Positions 8,586 through 17,834 of a stretch of DNA of 64,000 nucleotides are shown here, one piece after another. The first letter of the stretch is position 1. Every line of letters begins with the position of its first letter. The DNA lies in contig NZ_JAFCKH010000003.1 in the NCBI RefSeq assembly GCF_018130505.1, positions 62,001 through 126,000 of the forward strand, read 5' to 3'. The notes below the pieces were generated by a model, which had not been told where the DNA came from, made no database searches, and saw nothing but the letters and a program-made list of their open reading frames with translations. The DNA is from Bradyrhizobium tropiciagri. Lineage in GTDB: Bacteria; Pseudomonadota; Alphaproteobacteria; Rhizobiales; Xanthobacteraceae. The translations under genes and the position numbers were made by a program.

Positions 8586-10901
8586 TCAGGCTTCCAGCTG
8601 CTTGCCGATCGGAAGCGCGCGGATGCGTTTTCCGGTGGCGGCGAAGATCGCGTTGATCAGCGCCGGGGCGAACGGCGGCACGCCGGGCTCACCGACGCCG
8701 CTCGGCGGCGTGCCCGCGGCAGGCGGCACAATGTAGACGTTGGTGATCGCAGGCGACTCGTCGATCCGGATCACCGGGAAGTCGTCGAAATTGCTCTGCT
8801 GCACCTTGCCGTCCTTGAAGGTGATCTCGCCATACTTGGCGAGGCTCAGCCCCATGATCGCGGCGCCTTCGATCTGCGAGTGGATGCGCTCCGGGTTGAC
8901 ATAGGTGCCGCAATCGATCGCGGTGTCGACCCGCGGCACGGTGAGCTTGCCCTTCTCGTCGACCCTAACCTCGACGACGGTCGCGATGTAGCTGACGAAC
9001 GAGCGATGCACCGCGATGCCGAGGCCGTGGCCCTTCGGCACCTTGCGGCCCCACTCGCCCTTCTCGGCGACCAGCTCGACCACCTTGCGCAGGCGTCCGG
9101 TGTCGATCGGGTAGCTGTCATAGGGTTCGCCGTAGTTCCAGGGATCCTTCACCGAGGACAGGTCGACGATCCGCGGCTTGCCGATCAGCTCGAGCAGCAT
9201 GTCCTTCGGGTCGCGACCCGTCGCAACCGCAATCTCCGCCACCATCGACTGCACCGCGAAGGCGCGCGGGATGTTCGACACCGAGCGGAACCAGCCGATC
9301 CGCGTGAACGCCGCCGCTTCCGGATTCTCGCACTGCAGATTGGCGATCTCGAACGGGTTGTCGATCAGGCCCATGCCGAGCTCGAACGGCGCCTCGTGGT
9401 TGGCCCCGGCCGCGAAGGTCGACGCGATGGTCGGCGCCACGCTGCGGTGCCGCCACGCGATCACCTTGCCGCTCTTGTCGAGACCGGCCTCGATCCGCTC
9501 CACCGAGACCGTGTGCAGGAAGTCGTGATGGACGTCGTCCTCACGCGTCCACTGCACCTTGACCGGCGTGCCGAGCTCCTTGGACAGCAGCGCCGCCTCG
9601 ATCGCGAAATCGCATTTCGACTTGCGGCCGAAGCCGCCGCCGAGCAGCGTCACGTTGACGGTGACGTTGCCCTCGGGGATGCCGAGCGTCTTGGCGACGT
9701 CCTCGCGGGTGCCGCCGGGGCTCTGCACCGGCGCCCAGATCTCCGCCTTGTCGCCCGTGACATTGGCGACCGCGACCGGCGGCTCCATGCTGACATGGGC
9801 GAGATGCGGCAGATAGTATTCGCCGGTGATCACCTTGTCGGCGCCCTTCAGCGCCGCCTCGACATCGCCCTCCTTGCGCACCACGAGGCCGGGTTTTCGC
9901 GCGGCTTCTTCAAGGGACGCACGATAAGTGACCGAGTCGTACTTGGCGTTGGCGCCGTCGTCCCAGACGATCTTCAGCGCATCGCGGCCCTTGATCGCGG
10001 CGCCGGTGTTGCGCGCGATCACGGCCACGCCGCCGAGCGGCTGGAACTTGGACGGCCAAGGCCAGCCCTTGACCTCCATCACCTTCTCGACACCGGGCAC
10101 CTTCTCGGCGGCGCTGCCGTCGAACGACTTCAGCTTGCCGCCGGTGACCGGCGGGCGCGCGATCACGGCATACTTCATGCCGGGCAGGCGAATGTCTGCG
10201 CCGTAATGCGCCTTGCCGGTGGTGATGTCGTGCAGGTCGACGATCGAGACCTCGCCCTTGCCGAGATAGCGGAAGTCCTTCGGGTCCTTCAGCTTGAGGC
10301 CTTCGATGCTGGGCACCGATTCCTTGGCGGCATCGGCGGCGAGTTCGCCGAAGCCGAGCTTGCGGCCGCTGGCGGAGTGCACCACCTCGTGGTTCTGCGC
10401 CTTCACCTCGCTGGCCGGCACGCCCCATTTCTTGGCGGCGGCGGCTTCCAGCATCGAGCGCGCCGAGGCGCCGATCTGGCGCATCGGGATCAGATAGTGC
10501 CGCGTCGAGCGCGAGCCGTCGGTGTCCTGGTTGCCGAACTTGACCTCGTCGCCATGCGCCTGCTGGACATGGACGCGGCTCCAGTCGGCCTCCATCTCCT
10601 CGGCGACGATCAAGGGTAGGCTGGTGCGGACCCCGGTTCCCATCTCGGAGCGGTGCGCCAGGATGGTGACGATGCCGTCGGGCGCGATCGCGACGAACAC
10701 GCGCGGATCGACCACGACGCCATGCGGCATCTTGCCGGCGCCGGTCTCATAGGCAAACGCCTGCCGTGACATCACGGGCGCGGCGAGCACGAAGGAGCCG
10801 GCGATGCCGAGGCCCTTCAGGATGCTGCGGCGCGAAACGTTCTCGACCTTCACATGCTTCTCGAAGCCGCGAAGCTTTCCGGGATTGGTGCGGATATTCA
10901 T
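8586..10901 (-). CDS. molybdopterin-binding large subunit of a xanthine-dehydrogenase-family hydroxylase (IorB-like)
   Basis: 771 aa from ATG 10901, one base after the stop of the [2Fe-2S] subunit. A Tat motif in [15 protein letters not shown] marks export to the periplasm. The chain has the tandem aldehyde-oxidase/xanthine-dehydrogenase Mo-binding domains of isoquinoline 1-oxidoreductase beta subunits, including [12 protein letters not shown] and near the C terminus GVGEPGVPP, which contains the catalytic Glu. It hydroxylates an N-heterocycle or oxidises an aldehyde with water as oxygen donor. No FAD subunit is encoded, as usual for this group, and no cytochrome c subunit is adjacent. Substrate cannot be read from sequence. 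Confidence 0.9.
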   Translation of the reverse strand: MNIRTNPGKLRGFEKHVKVENVSRRSILKGLGIAGSFVLAAPVMSRQAFAYETGAGKMPHGVVVDPRVFVAIAPDGIVTILAHRSEMGTGVRTSLPLIVAEEMEADWSRVHVQQAHGDEVKFGNQDTDGSRSTRHYLIPMRQIGASARSMLEAAAAKKWGVPASEVKAQNHEVVHSASGRKLGFGELAADAAKESVPSIEGLKLKDPKDFRYLGKGEVSIVDLHDITTGKAHYGADIRLPGMKYAVIARPPVTGGKLKSFDGSAAEKVPGVEKVMEVKGWPWPSKFQPLGGVAVIARNTGAAIKGRDALKIVWDDGANAKYDSVTYRASLEEAARKPGLVVRKEGDVEAALKGADKVITGEYYLPHLAHVSMEPPVAVANVTGDKAEIWAPVQSPGGTREDVAKTLGIPEGNVTVNVTLLGGGFGRKSKCDFAIEAALLSKELGTPVKVQWTREDDVHHDFLHTVSVERIEAGLDKSGKVIAWRHRSVAPTIASTFAAGANHEAPFELGMGLIDNPFEIANLQCENPEAAAFTRIGWFRSVSNIPRAFAVQSMVAEIAVATGRDPKDMLLELIGKPRIVDLSSVKDPWNYGEPYDSYPIDTGRLRKVVELVAEKGEWGRKVPKGHGLGIAVHRSFVSYIATVVEVRVDEKGKLTVPRVDTAIDCGTYVNPERIHSQIEGAAIMGLSLAKYGEITFKDGKVQQSNFDDFPVIRIDESPAITNVYIVPPAAGTPPSGVGEPGVPPFAPALINAIFAATGKRIRALPIGKQLEA

Positions 10902-10902
10902 G

Positions 10903-11355
10903 TCACACCCCCGTCGATGCGAGATGCACGGCATTCTCGATCCGCTGGTAGCAGCCGCAGCGGCAGATGTTGCCCGACATGGCTTCGCGGATCTGGTCGT
11001 GGTTCGGCTTGGGGTTCTCGTTCAAGAGCGCCGCGGCCTGCATGATCTGGCCGGCCTGGCAGTAGCCGCATTGCGGAACGTTGACCTGGCGCCACGCCTT
11101 CTGCACCGGATGATCGCCGGTCGGGTGCAGGCCCTCGATGGTGGTGACCTCGCGGCCGGCAGCATCCGATACCGAGGTGATGCAGGCGCGCACCGCCTGC
11201 TTGTCGATGATCACGGTACACGCGCCGCACAGCGCCTGGCCGCAGCCGAACTTGGTGCCGGTGAGGCCGGCCTCGTCGCGGAGAAACCAGAGCAGCGAAA
11301 GATCCGGGTCGCCGTCCCAATTCTGTTCCTGGCCGTTGATTTTTAGTTTGATCAT
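10903..11355 (-). CDS. [2Fe-2S] small subunit of the molybdenum hydroxylase (IorA-like)
   Basis: 150 aa with two iron-sulfur clusters: the plant-type ferredoxin set CGQALCGACTV and the C-terminal set CGYCQAGQIM / NICRCGCYQRI. It passes electrons from the Mo site of the large subunit, whose gene starts one base after this stop. The pair is cotranscribed. It has no signal peptide of its own and is presumably exported together with the Tat-bearing partner. Confidence 0.92.
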   Translation of the reverse strand: MIKLKINGQEQNWDGDPDLSLLWFLRDEAGLTGTKFGCGQALCGACTVIIDKQAVRACITSVSDAAGREVTTIEGLHPTGDHPVQKAWRQVNVPQCGYCQAGQIMQAAALLNENPKPNHDQIREAMSGNICRCGCYQRIENAVHLASTGV

Positions 11356-12007
11356 GGTCTGTCCTCGCTCTTCTTAAGCTTTTTGACCTGTTGCGGTGCA
11401 GGCGAACGGAACGTCTTCCCAAGCCTGCGGGCCGCCTTGATGTTTTGTTTGCCAAGATGTCGGTGAGCCAAAATGCGTGCGCCAAAGGCTAGCGCTGTGT
11501 CCCAAGCACTCCTCTCGCTTCTCGGCGCCTTGCCGGGCGCAGCATGGTGAAGAGCTGCGATGCTAGCAGAGGTCGGCGCCGGGTGACTTCACAGAGAGGT
11601 GTTTTGCATTCGCGATTTGTCAAAAGCGGGGCCGTGTACGATGCGGCCGCGACATCTCAAGGTGGCCCGCCCGTAACCGGCGCGGGCAGCGCCGCCGCTG
11701 GCGCGGCAAGGCAAGCGGCATCTCGCCCGACAGCCGTCATTCCGGGGCATCGCGCAGCGATGAACCCGGAATCCAGAGGTAGTGGCGCGAGACCTCCGGG
11801 GGCGCGCCGAGCCTGCTATCGTGCCGCGCATCGCGCGGACCCGTTGGCGCGCCCCGAATGACAGGCAGGTACGGCGGCAGGCCGTTCCGAGCCGTTCCCA
11901 CACGCCGAAACCGCCACCAGCCCGTAAAGCATCCCGACAAAATCCCCACCGCAACGCACAAGCCATCTTGCGGCAGGCCGATTTCAAGGCTATTGCCTTC
12001 CCTTCAC
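11356..12007. other. intergenic region with one inverted repeat
   Basis: No convincing gene on either strand. An inverted repeat with arms TCATTCCGGGGC (about 11738-11749) and GCCCCGAATGA (11851-11861) encloses CGCAGCGATGAACCCGGA-type sequence, again a common rhizobial repeat. The rest upstream of the molybdenum hydroxylase presumably holds its promoter, which I cannot place. Confidence 0.5.
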
Positions 12008-12082
12008 GCTCCCTTCGTCTAGCGGTTAGGACGCGGCCCTCTCAAGGCTGAAACAGGGGTTCGATTCCCCTAGGGAGCGCCA
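12008..12082 (+). tRNA. tRNA-Glu (anticodon CTC)
   Basis: Acceptor stem GCTCCCT pairs with AGGGAGC. The D arm TCTAGCGGTTAGGA, the anticodon loop CTCTCAA (anticodon CTC at loop positions 3-5), the T arm GGGGTTCGATTCCCC, discriminator G and encoded CCA (12080-12082) are all present. The last 17 bases are repeated at 19691-19707, marking this gene as the insertion target of the adjacent element. Insertion has left the tRNA intact. Confidence 0.97.
12066..12082. other. attL core in tRNA-Glu 3' end
   Basis: 17-bp core TCCCCTAGGGAGCGCCA covering part of the T arm, the acceptor 3' strand and CCA. It is identical to 19691-19707. Confidence 0.88.
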
Positions 12083-12145
12083 GCGGTTCCAGAAGCGCTG
12101 ATAACTCAAGAACATCCTGCAATCATTGGCTTTCGCTGCGCTCAG

Positions 12146-12154
12146 GTGGTAGCA
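12146..12154 (+). other. putative integrase arm-type site (left)
   Basis: GTGGTAGCA, 63 bp from the left core. The same nonamer occurs at 19606-19614 and 19619-19627, the latter also 63 bp from the right core. Recurrence and equal spacing suggest recombinase or excisionase arm sites. Confidence 0.45.
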
Positions 12155-12170
12155 ACCGGACGTAGCTTTG

Positions 12171-14012
12171 ATGCGCGCGCTGATGGGACTGATCAAGGAC
12201 AGACACGGGACGTATTACGCTCAGAAGCGTGTGCCTGAACGGCTTCGAGAGGCCGTCGCGTTGGTGCTGAAGGCCGACAAGCGCCGGCAGGTCTTTTTGA
12301 AGCGGTCGCTCGGCACCAAGGTACTCAAGGACGCTAACACGCGGGCCAAGCCCGTGCTGATGGAGTTTGATCGTACGCTCAGCGCCGCCGAAGCGCTCTT
12401 GAAGCGTCCGTCGCAAGCAAAGCCGCTGCGAACCTCACTGAACGATGCGGAGATCAAGCGTATGGCGGAGTACGTGTACGCCAAGGCTCTCGCATGGGAT
12501 GAGCGCACGCGCTACGGACGGGATGAACTCAAAAGGATTGAGGCTGAGCACGAGCGCCTAGAAGGGCGGCCCCTGAGCGGTCCTTGGGCGTTCCCATATG
12601 AGACCTTGCCAGCTGATGGGCTTTCTCCTGCCCAGCTCTCAGACCGGCGTCAGCAACTCGGCGAAGACCTTGAGGCCATGCGTGAGCGCCTCGCCCTTGG
12701 TGACATCTCAGCAGTTCAAGAACACATCGAAGACGCACTGGACGCATTCGATATCAAGCTGGACCGGCAAGGTACCGCGTTCCCGAGGCTAGGGATCGAG
12801 GTGCTCAGAGCGTACGTACATGCGCTGAAGGCAATCGGAGAGCGCAACGAGGGTGAGCCTGTGCCTACCCCTCGGCTCGCAGCGCTTCCGACCGCTGCCG
12901 CTTCTGGAACACTCAGGGAAGCCTTCAACGGTTGGCAAAAGAAGCGCGATAGACCCGAGGGTACCGTTCACGAATACGGCCGTGCCATCGAGATGTTTAT
13001 TCAGCTTCACGGCAATCTACCCGTCTTGGAAATCAGGCGCTCGCACGCGCGTACGTTTCGTGAAGCGTTGCAGTTGGTACCGAAGTCTCGCAAAGGGCCA
13101 CTTCTGAAGGCGTCACTCCCGGAACTGAGCGACTATGGCCGCGCGCATCCGACCCTCCAGATGGTCTCACCGGGCACGGTCAACAAGCAGTTGGGCGCAG
13201 TGCAGGCTATCGCTGGATGGGGACGGCATAACGGGCTCGTGCCTGAGGACGCTCCTTGGAGTGACCCCTTCGAGGAGATGCGGCTCGACGAGGAGCAGTC
13301 CCAACGCGAACCATTCGACGCTCGCGACCTGCAGACCATCTTCAACGCTCCGTTGTTCACCGAACACAAGTTGCCACTGGGCGCCAAGGGGGCAGCGGGG
13401 ATATGGCTCCCGTTGCTCGCCCTGTTTGCCGGAGCGCGTCAGGCGGAATACGCGGGCCTCCGCGTCTCAGACATTCGCGAGGATGGCAATCCCAGCGTTC
13501 CGCTCATGTGGTTCACGCGCGACACCAAAGCGGGGCGCCGATTGAAGACAAAGTCGTCGGAGCGCGTTGTGCCAGTACATCCGCAACTCGTCGGGATTGG
13601 CTTCCTCAAATACGTGGCAGAGCGTCGAAGGGAAGGGGAGCAGGCTTGGTTGTTCCCTACTGTGGCGCCTGATCAGAAGGGAGCGCTGCGCGCTTGGGCG
13701 AAATGGTGGGGACGTCATTTGCGCAACCATGTAGGCGTAAAGAACACCAACAAGGTCTTCCACAGTTTCAGACACGGATTTCAAGATGCCCTTCGCCAAG
13801 CAACGCCTGATGAGGAGTTGCGCGACGCTTTGGCCGGGCGAAGCAGCGGCAAGTCGGTGAGCCGAAGGTACGGCGCCAAGGCCATGCTGGACCGCTGGGG
13901 CGTGACGGCGCTCAAGACCGCTATCGACAACATCGCTTACCCCGGTCTGAACCTATCGCGTGTTCGGACATCGGGGCTTGTGAGGCGTACCCGCGCCACC
14001 AAAGCAGCCTAA
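12171..14012 (+). CDS. tyrosine recombinase / site-specific integrase (DUF6538-type N terminus)
   Basis: 613 aa from ATG 12171 (TTG 12168 and ATG 12183 are alternatives). The N terminus GLIKDRHGTYYAQKRVPERL is of the DUF6538 kind often fused to rhizobial integrases. A core-binding domain (about residues 240-380) precedes the catalytic domain with Arg in FAGARQAEYAGL, the HSFRH box and the nucleophile in VSRRYGAKAM. It should catalyse integration and excision of the element at the adjacent tRNA-Glu. It begins less than 100 bp from the att core and points into the element, the usual arrangement. Confidence 0.93.
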   Translation: MRALMGLIKDRHGTYYAQKRVPERLREAVALVLKADKRRQVFLKRSLGTKVLKDANTRAKPVLMEFDRTLSAAEALLKRPSQAKPLRTSLNDAEIKRMAEYVYAKALAWDERTRYGRDELKRIEAEHERLEGRPLSGPWAFPYETLPADGLSPAQLSDRRQQLGEDLEAMRERLALGDISAVQEHIEDALDAFDIKLDRQGTAFPRLGIEVLRAYVHALKAIGERNEGEPVPTPRLAALPTAAASGTLREAFNGWQKKRDRPEGTVHEYGRAIEMFIQLHGNLPVLEIRRSHARTFREALQLVPKSRKGPLLKASLPELSDYGRAHPTLQMVSPGTVNKQLGAVQAIAGWGRHNGLVPEDAPWSDPFEEMRLDEEQSQREPFDARDLQTIFNAPLFTEHKLPLGAKGAAGIWLPLLALFAGARQAEYAGLRVSDIREDGNPSVPLMWFTRDTKAGRRLKTKSSERVVPVHPQLVGIGFLKYVAERRREGEQAWLFPTVAPDQKGALRAWAKWWGRHLRNHVGVKNTNKVFHSFRHGFQDALRQATPDEELRDALAGRSSGKSVSRRYGAKAMLDRWGVTALKTAIDNIAYPGLNLSRVRTSGLVRRTRATKAA

Positions 14013-14094
14013 GCACTTCCAAGAAAGCCCTGCTCTCCATGATCACTCGCACCATCCTCCCCGCCTCGACGCGCCGCGGCAGGAACCAACCAAG

Positions 14095-15498
14095 ATGACA
14101 GACAAAGAGCTTGAGGCGTCCGAGCGCACGGCGTGGCAGCCGAAGACTTCGCGTGAGGAAGCCAAGGTGCTCAATGCGGCTCCCTTGGCGACGTTGAGTG
14201 CATCGGAAGAGAGCGTGCAGGCCGCTGCGCTCGTGAGCCGGCTGGCCCAACGCCATCGGAGGCCGAGCACCGCCAAGGGCAAATCATACGGGCGCGAAAA
14301 AACTCTGATGAAGCACGTAGCGGCGGTGGCGGCGTTCGTTGCTGATCTACTGGACGCGGCCGGAAACGAGCGCAGCGAAGGTTGGCTTCGGTGTTCGCTC
14401 AGGAAGAGCGACTACTCCGGGCAAGTCGTTACATGGCGGATGTTCGACGCCGCGCGCCAAGCGTTCACTGAGGCGGGCCTTGTCGAGCACAAGCAGGGAT
14501 ACCCAGGTTTCTATCAAATCGACAATCCCGGCCCGATGCAGGGGAAGCTGACGCGCTACAGAGCAACACCAGCGCTCTTGTCTGAGTGCGAAGCTCACGG
14601 CGTTACACCAGTCACGGTTCGGGAGCACTTCCAGTTCGTGGATGTGATGCCCGCCGAGTTAGTGCAGCTCACTTCACCGGACCGCAAGACGCCGGACACC
14701 GATACGGTGCAGCGCCTTCGGGCACAGGTCGCCGAACTCAACTCGTTCTTCGCGCGGCACACACTCACGCACCCAACGATCAAGCATGTCGGTTGGGTGA
14801 GGAAGTTCCACGAAGCGACCAATCTCCAAACCTACAGGTGGGACAAGGGCGGCCGCCTGTATTCCTACCCGCAGAACGCCGCCTGCTATCAGCATCACGG
14901 TGAGACGGAGCGGCTTGAGATGCGGATCGATGGCGAAGGGGTGGTCGAGATTGACATCTCTTCATCGTATCTCACCATCTTCTACGCTTGGTGTGATCAG
15001 CAGCTTGACACCGACACTGATGCCTACGGCGGCATCCTTGGCCCTACCAAGGTCGACCGCGCGGTGGCGAAGTTATACATCAACGTGTCCTTCGGGAACG
15101 GTCGCCTGCTGCGGCGCTGGACCAAGGACCTCACGAAGACCCTCAAGGATCGCCTGAAGGCCAAAGGCGTCTCGCCGGAGGCTTTCGATGCGAAAGCGTA
15201 CCCGATGGCCGTCATCAAGAAGCGCGTATTGGAGCGACACCCAATCCTTGAGCGCTTGGGCGGAAAGATAAGGGGGCGCGTCCGAGACTGGAGCGACCTG
15301 ATGTTTGAGGAGAGCGAGATTGTTATCGGGGCAATGCGCGCGTTGATGGCCATGGGCGTACCGAGCATGCCGGTTCACGACAGTCTGATCGTCCCAGAGA
15401 GCAAGGAGGGTGTGGCAGTAGAGGCGATCGAACAGCAATTCAGAGCCATCACGGGTGTGGTGCCCAAGCTCGATGTAGGCAGGCCTGACCTGTTCTGA
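14095..15498 (+). CDS. predicted superfamily-A / T7-type palm polymerase-like protein (TV-Pol-like)
   Basis: 467 aa, AGGA upstream of the ATG. An N-terminal winged-helix-like part (about residues 65-140, SYGREKTLMKHVAAVAAFV to AFTEAGLVEHKQGYP) precedes a C-terminal domain with three motifs in the order of Pol I and T7 RNA polymerase. Motif A is VEIDISSSYLTIFYA with Asp287. A motif B-like helix is DRAVAKLYINVSFGNG (Arg322, Lys326). Motif C is PVHDSLIVPES with His428-Asp429, preceded by an amphipathic helix ESEIVIGAMRALMAMGV as in Pol I. The two metal-binding Asp are therefore present. This matches the pattern of transposon/viral TV-Pols, but I recognised it by motif only. It sits 82 bp after the integrase gene and could replicate or repair the element. 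Confidence 0.65.
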   Translation: MTDKELEASERTAWQPKTSREEAKVLNAAPLATLSASEESVQAAALVSRLAQRHRRPSTAKGKSYGREKTLMKHVAAVAAFVADLLDAAGNERSEGWLRCSLRKSDYSGQVVTWRMFDAARQAFTEAGLVEHKQGYPGFYQIDNPGPMQGKLTRYRATPALLSECEAHGVTPVTVREHFQFVDVMPAELVQLTSPDRKTPDTDTVQRLRAQVAELNSFFARHTLTHPTIKHVGWVRKFHEATNLQTYRWDKGGRLYSYPQNAACYQHHGETERLEMRIDGEGVVEIDISSSYLTIFYAWCDQQLDTDTDAYGGILGPTKVDRAVAKLYINVSFGNGRLLRRWTKDLTKTLKDRLKAKGVSPEAFDAKAYPMAVIKKRVLERHPILERLGGKIRGRVRDWSDLMFEESEIVIGAMRALMAMGVPSMPVHDSLIVPESKEGVAVEAIEQQFRAITGVVPKLDVGRPDLF

Positions 15499-15829
15499 TG
15501 ACAGGAGGGCGTTGGGACTCCCAAGTCTGACTGACCATCTGATGATGGTGGCCCATCTACTGGCCACTCCCTACTCCATCCCCCAACTATACCGGCGCAG
15601 TACCCGTCCATATCGTGGAACGAATGTTGGGACTGTGGACGGTTCCGACTGTTGTAGAAAAGTAATAAAGCGCGGGTGAGGCGCCCACTGTTCTAGCCCC
15701 TCGCAGCTATAACGGCCCTAGGAGGCCCTAGGGAGTCCATGGATTCGGTTCGCTGCCGCGCCGCTACCCTTCCAGCCGGGAAGTCAATGGCCACTCACGC
15801 CCCTCCCTAGGAATCCCAAGAGGCCAGCG
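15499..15829. other. non-coding stretch with CCTAGG repeats
   Basis: No gene seen. GGCCCTAGG is repeated at 15714-15722 and 15724-15732, and the second copy continues into CCCTAGGGAG, the same decamer as in the att core (12068-12077). A short CTCCCTAGG also follows near 15805. The meaning is unknown. Confidence 0.4.
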
Positions 15830-15967
15830 CTAGAACATCGAGAACACTGCGGACACCGCGAGGCCGAAAGCCATCGTGATGATGACTGCTTTCAGGAAAT
15901 CCTTGCCACCAATCAGCCAGCAAGCGAAGCCGAGCAGAGCCAAGCCCCCTAGAACATGCTCAGACAC
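15830..15967 (-). CDS. 45-residue two-TM membrane protein
   Basis: GTG 15967 (or TTG 15970) preceded by AAAGGGGA. It encodes SEHVLGGLALLGFACWLI, then GGKDFLK, then AVIITMAFGLAVSAVFSMF and a TAG stop. Two hydrophobic helices with a short charged loop make chance unlikely. It is too short for ordinary gene calling. It lies between the polymerase-like gene and the iteron-like repeats. Small two-helix proteins of this type resemble holin-like or toxin peptides, but no function can be assigned. Confidence 0.5.
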   Translation of the reverse strand: MSEHVLGGLALLGFACWLIGGKDFLKAVIITMAFGLAVSAVFSMF

Positions 15968-16098
15968 CAAGTCCCCTTTCCCCTGCAGACGAAAGGATGC
16001 TACCCGGGCGAGCGGTGAGGCTCAACTAAACCTTAGACGGTTGCGGTCGCAAACCTGCTCGACTTTACCAGCTCATTTCGATTCCTTTGGGCGCCCGC

Positions 16099-16251
16099 AT
16101 GGGACCCGTGGAAATCGCGGGCGTCGATATGGGACCCGAATGCGCACAGTGGTGCTGTAACCTCGGCGGCGGAAGCGGCTTTAGGCCCAAGGAACTCGAA
16201 ATCGTGTCGTGAGCGTCGTCGGAAAGGGTCCCATGGGCGAGTATGGGACCC
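16099..16251. repeat. iteron-like ATGGGACCCG repeats with one inverted copy
   Basis: ATGGGACCCG occurs at 16099-16108, 16129-16138 (exactly 30 bp apart) and 16243-16252. An inverted copy GGGTCCCAT lies at 16226-16234, forming with the third a perfect 9-bp palindrome with an 8-bp spacer. The block lies in a gene-free stretch between the two small membrane proteins. It could be a replication origin, a recombination (res-like) site or an operator. Confidence 0.6.
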
Positions 16252-16297
16252 GTTCGATTCGACGGGTAGGCCGAAGAGGAACCTCCCCCTTCGTCCA

Positions 16298-16420
16298 TCA
16301 AGCGAAGTGCAGGATCAGCCAGACCCCGACGACGCCAATCGTCAGCGAAGTCCAGACGGCATCCAGCGATACCAAGACGGTAGCGAGCGCGATCAAGAGG
16401 GCTCCGTCAGTCGCGAGCAT
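16298..16420 (-). CDS. 40-residue two-TM membrane protein
   Basis: The ATG at 16420 has a perfect AGGAGG six bases upstream on the minus strand. The peptide has two hydrophobic stretches, LLIALATVLVSLDAV and WTSLTIGVVGVWLILHFA. It begins 10 bp after the serine recombinase stop and is presumably cotranscribed with it. Family unknown. Confidence 0.6.
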   Translation of the reverse strand: MLATDGALLIALATVLVSLDAVWTSLTIGVVGVWLILHFA

Positions 16421-16430
16421 GGCCGTCCTC

Positions 16431-17105
16431 CTAAGCGCGTTCGAGGATGTTTGAGACTGACTTCGCGTGCCATTGGCCACCACGGGCCGTCGCGACACCG
16501 CGGGCATTCAATGCCGACGCAATCCCCCTCAGCGTCGTTGCACCGGCCTTCTGTGCTTCCCGGATGATTGGCAGCACGTTCGCCGCGAACTGATCTGCCT
16601 CGGCCGTCACAGCCTCCACCGCGCGCCTGCGGGCCGCTTGGAGCCTTGGATTACCGAGGGCAACACCGCGAGCCTTGGCTGCCGCAAGGGCCTGCCGCGT
16701 CCGTGAGGAGATCAGCGCGCGCTCCTTCTCGGCGAGTGCGGCGAAGAGGTGAAGGACAAACGGGTCAACATCCGGCCCAAGCTCTGCGACCAGGAAGGGG
16801 ACCTTGTGCGCCATCAGGCCGCTGATGAAGTGGACGTCACGGCTCAGTCGGTCCAGTTTCGCCACGGCAACATGACACTTGAGCTTCCTCGCTGCGCTCA
16901 GTGCGGCCTTGAGCTGTGGCCTGCGGTCCAAGGCGTCAGAGCCTTTGCCGGTCTCGACCTCCACGAACTCACGGGCGACCGTAAAGCCCTCGGTGAGAGC
17001 GAAATGTTGCAAGGTCTGCCGTTGGGCGTCGATGCCGAGGCCGGAGCGTCCCTGCTGGGATGTCGATACGCGGATGTAGGTGATCAACGGGCGGTCGGTC
17101 GTCAC
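16431..17105 (-). CDS. serine recombinase (resolvase family)
   Basis: 224 aa from GTG 17105, chosen because GGAGG lies five bases upstream; the longer ATG at 17147 lacks a ribosome site. The N-terminal catalytic domain begins [20 protein letters not shown], with the nucleophilic Ser of RVSTSQQ, and contains [11 protein letters not shown]-terminal helix-turn-helix domain has [19 protein letters not shown] and ends VSNILERA. It is a second recombinase in the element besides the tyrosine recombinase. It may resolve dimers or invert DNA, and the palindromic repeats at 16226-16251 are candidate binding sites. Confidence 0.88.
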   Translation of the reverse strand: MTTDRPLITYIRVSTSQQGRSGLGIDAQRQTLQHFALTEGFTVAREFVEVETGKGSDALDRRPQLKAALSAARKLKCHVAVAKLDRLSRDVHFISGLMAHKVPFLVAELGPDVDPFVLHLFAALAEKERALISSRTRQALAAAKARGVALGNPRLQAARRRAVEAVTAEADQFAANVLPIIREAQKAGATTLRGIASALNARGVATARGGQWHAKSVSNILERA

Positions 17106-17225
17106 GTGGGCCTCCAAAGTTCGCCTGTAGCAAACCTTATCGACCATTTAGGATTTATACGACCTTAGTTTCGGAATCCCTGCGATTCCATTTTGCATGC
17201 CTCAAGGGAAATGCACGAAAATGCC

Positions 17226-17834
17226 CTAGCCTTTCGCACCTTTAGTCAAGGCCTTCATTTGAGCGGGCGTCACGCCGTAACGAGTGTAAAACGATTTTCG
17301 CTTTGCAGGGACGCGAGGCTTCTTTTTCTGATTGGGCTTTGACTTGGGCTTGACCTTTCGGCTGCGAGCCGGAGCACTGGCTTGTTTGTGCCATCCACTC
17401 GGCGAGCGATGGATCGTGCTTTCAATGTGATCCTTCAGGTCCCTTGCTCTGCCTTTCAGTATGTATCTGCAATCAATGAGGCCCGTGTATGAGTCGACGT
17501 CATGTGAATCGTGAACCGAATAGACCATCACCTGGAAAGAGTTATGTCCGGTAGATCGAGCCCTGCGCGCGGCCATCAGGCCCGGATACCGAAAAAACTC
17601 CGTGCCAAGTGAAGCAAGAGGCTGCGCAAGGGCAGGCGAGTGGGGAATGCTTAGATCGACCACTACGTATCGATACCGTGTATGCTCTAGCGCATCCAAG
17701 GCGGACTGAAGGTCTTCGGCGTGAATGATCTCGAATTTGCGTGCAACGAAGTAGTCAGCAAGCCACTCAGTGTTGAATGGCTCGTCATCGATGATCAGAA
17801 CGGTGTCGAGCTTGTCGTCGAACACTTTTTTCAT
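17226..17834 (-). CDS. response regulator with Lys/Arg-rich C-terminal extension
   Basis: 202 aa. Receiver domain residues 10-135: acidic pair Asp16-Asp17 (LIIDDEPFN), phosphoacceptor Asp60 in YVVVDLSIP, Ser106 in VMVYSVHD and Lys127. There is no DNA-binding domain. Instead residues 150-182 are very basic (RSRKVKPKSKPNQKKKPRV) and end in a short conserved-looking segment FYTRYGVTPAQMKALTKGA. The ATG overlaps the kinase stop (ATGA at 17831-17834), so the two are translationally coupled. The basic tail could bind nucleic acid or the partner nuclease; that is inference. Confidence 0.85.
   Translation of the reverse strand: MKKVFDDKLDTVLIIDDEPFNTEWLADYFVARKFEIIHAEDLQSALDALEHTRYRYVVVDLSIPHSPALAQPLASLGTEFFRYPGLMAARRARSTGHNSFQVMVYSVHDSHDVDSYTGLIDCRYILKGRARDLKDHIESTIHRSPSGWHKQASAPARSRKVKPKSKPNQKKKPRVPAKRKSFYTRYGVTPAQMKALTKGAKG

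Noticed and set aside
8880-10619. 579-codon frame antisense to the molybdenum hydroxylase large subunit
   Set aside because: Antisense shadow typical of high-GC codon usage; composition is Arg/His/Asp-rich without any fold pattern.
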